Source: Balneolales bacterium (GTDB lineage: Bacteria; Bacteroidota; Rhodothermia; Balneolales; Natronogracilivirgulaceae). Taken from it: a DNA stretch of 5,710 nt. Under the pieces are notes generated by a model. That model had not been told where the DNA came from. It ran no database searches and was given only the letters and a program-made list of their open reading frames with translations. A program made the position numbers and the translations under genes. Shown here piece after piece: positions 5,595-5,710 of this stretch. Each line of letters starts with the position of its first letter. Positions within the stretch are counted from its first letter, which is position 1. Where the stretch lies: positions 1 to 5,710 of the forward strand of contig SLQC01000349.1 in assembly GCA_007131625.1 (NCBI GenBank), given 5' to 3'.

Positions 5595-5710
5595 TTGATT
5601 CAACATACTCCGGCAAATCAACTCACAAGTGAAGGCTTTGAGCACCCTTTCGACTTAGCCCTTGATCCCGATAATCGTTGGGTGAAACTGGCGGGGTTGA
5701 TCGACTGGGA
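5595..5710 (+). CDS. IS5-type (DUF772/DDE) transposase, N-terminal part, runs off the window
   Basis: The frame from TTG 5595 reads IQHTPANQLTSEGFEHPFDL then ALDPDNRWVKLAGLIDW, the well-conserved N-terminus of IS5-type transposases in Bacteroidota and relatives, which usually begins MIQYTPxxQLxxxGFxxPF and has LDxxNRWVKLAxxIPWD. Homologues start with ATG where this has TTG, so either TTG is used or the start codon has mutated. The catalytic DDE domain lies beyond the window, so intactness cannot be judged. The element would mark the right edge of the decayed region. Confidence 0.8.
   Translation, partial: MIQHTPANQLTSEGFEHPFDLALDPDNRWVKLAGLIDW

Noticed and set aside
1..5710. CRISPR array, tRNA or rRNA genes, integron attC sites
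   Set aside because: No regularly spaced repeats, no cloverleaf or rRNA-like sequence, and no paired RYYYAAC/GTTRRRY sites at suitable spacing were seen.

Overview
This 5.7 kb window is a mosaic of decayed accessory genes from a bacterial chromosome or large mobile region. Most genes can be recognised only by joining broken reading frames. The family mix fits the Bacteroidota/Balneolota (FCB) group: Phd/ParE, DUF433 with DUF5615, a DUF5131 three-Cys protein, Abi_2, an IS200-type transposase, a group II intron and an IS5-type transposase with long AT-rich spacers. No housekeeping gene is present, so the taxonomic call is weak.

Layout, left to right. (1) 58-759, plus strand: the tail of a large helicase-nuclease, with a Vsr/MTES_1575-like endonuclease domain followed by a GreA/GreB C-terminal-like domain, split by a TAA. 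(2) 808-1312, minus strand: a DUF5131 (phage Gp37/Gp68) gene with an early stop, an internal deletion and a frameshift. (3) 1313-1725: a gene-free spacer with a candidate operator. (4) 1726-2315, plus strand: a compact Phd/YefM antitoxin and ParE/RelE toxin pair, the only genes that look intact. (5) 2283-3369, minus strand: the remains of an Abi_2 abortive-infection gene, a DUF5615 PIN-like gene truncated and fused to it, and a DUF433 gene with a helix-turn-helix N-terminus. DUF433 and DUF5615 overlap by 4 nt in the ancestral frame, as expected for an antitoxin-toxin operon. (6) 3366-4900, plus strand: an IS200-like TnpA fragment interrupted by a group II intron with a heavily damaged reverse transcriptase. 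Its domain V/VI ribozyme end lies at 4799-4871, and a 9-bp hairpin that may be the IS200 end follows. (7) 4901-5594: mostly unassigned, with a basic unknown reading frame on the minus strand. (8) 5595-5710, plus strand: the N-terminus of an IS5-type transposase running off the window.

Taken together the window is a small graveyard of defence, toxin-antitoxin and transposition genes in which a short addiction module has stayed open. Frames were joined by reading; no alignment was run. Some single-base lesions sit in homopolymers, so sequencing error remains possible for a minority of them. The large internal deletions and scattered nonsense codons are hard to explain that way.
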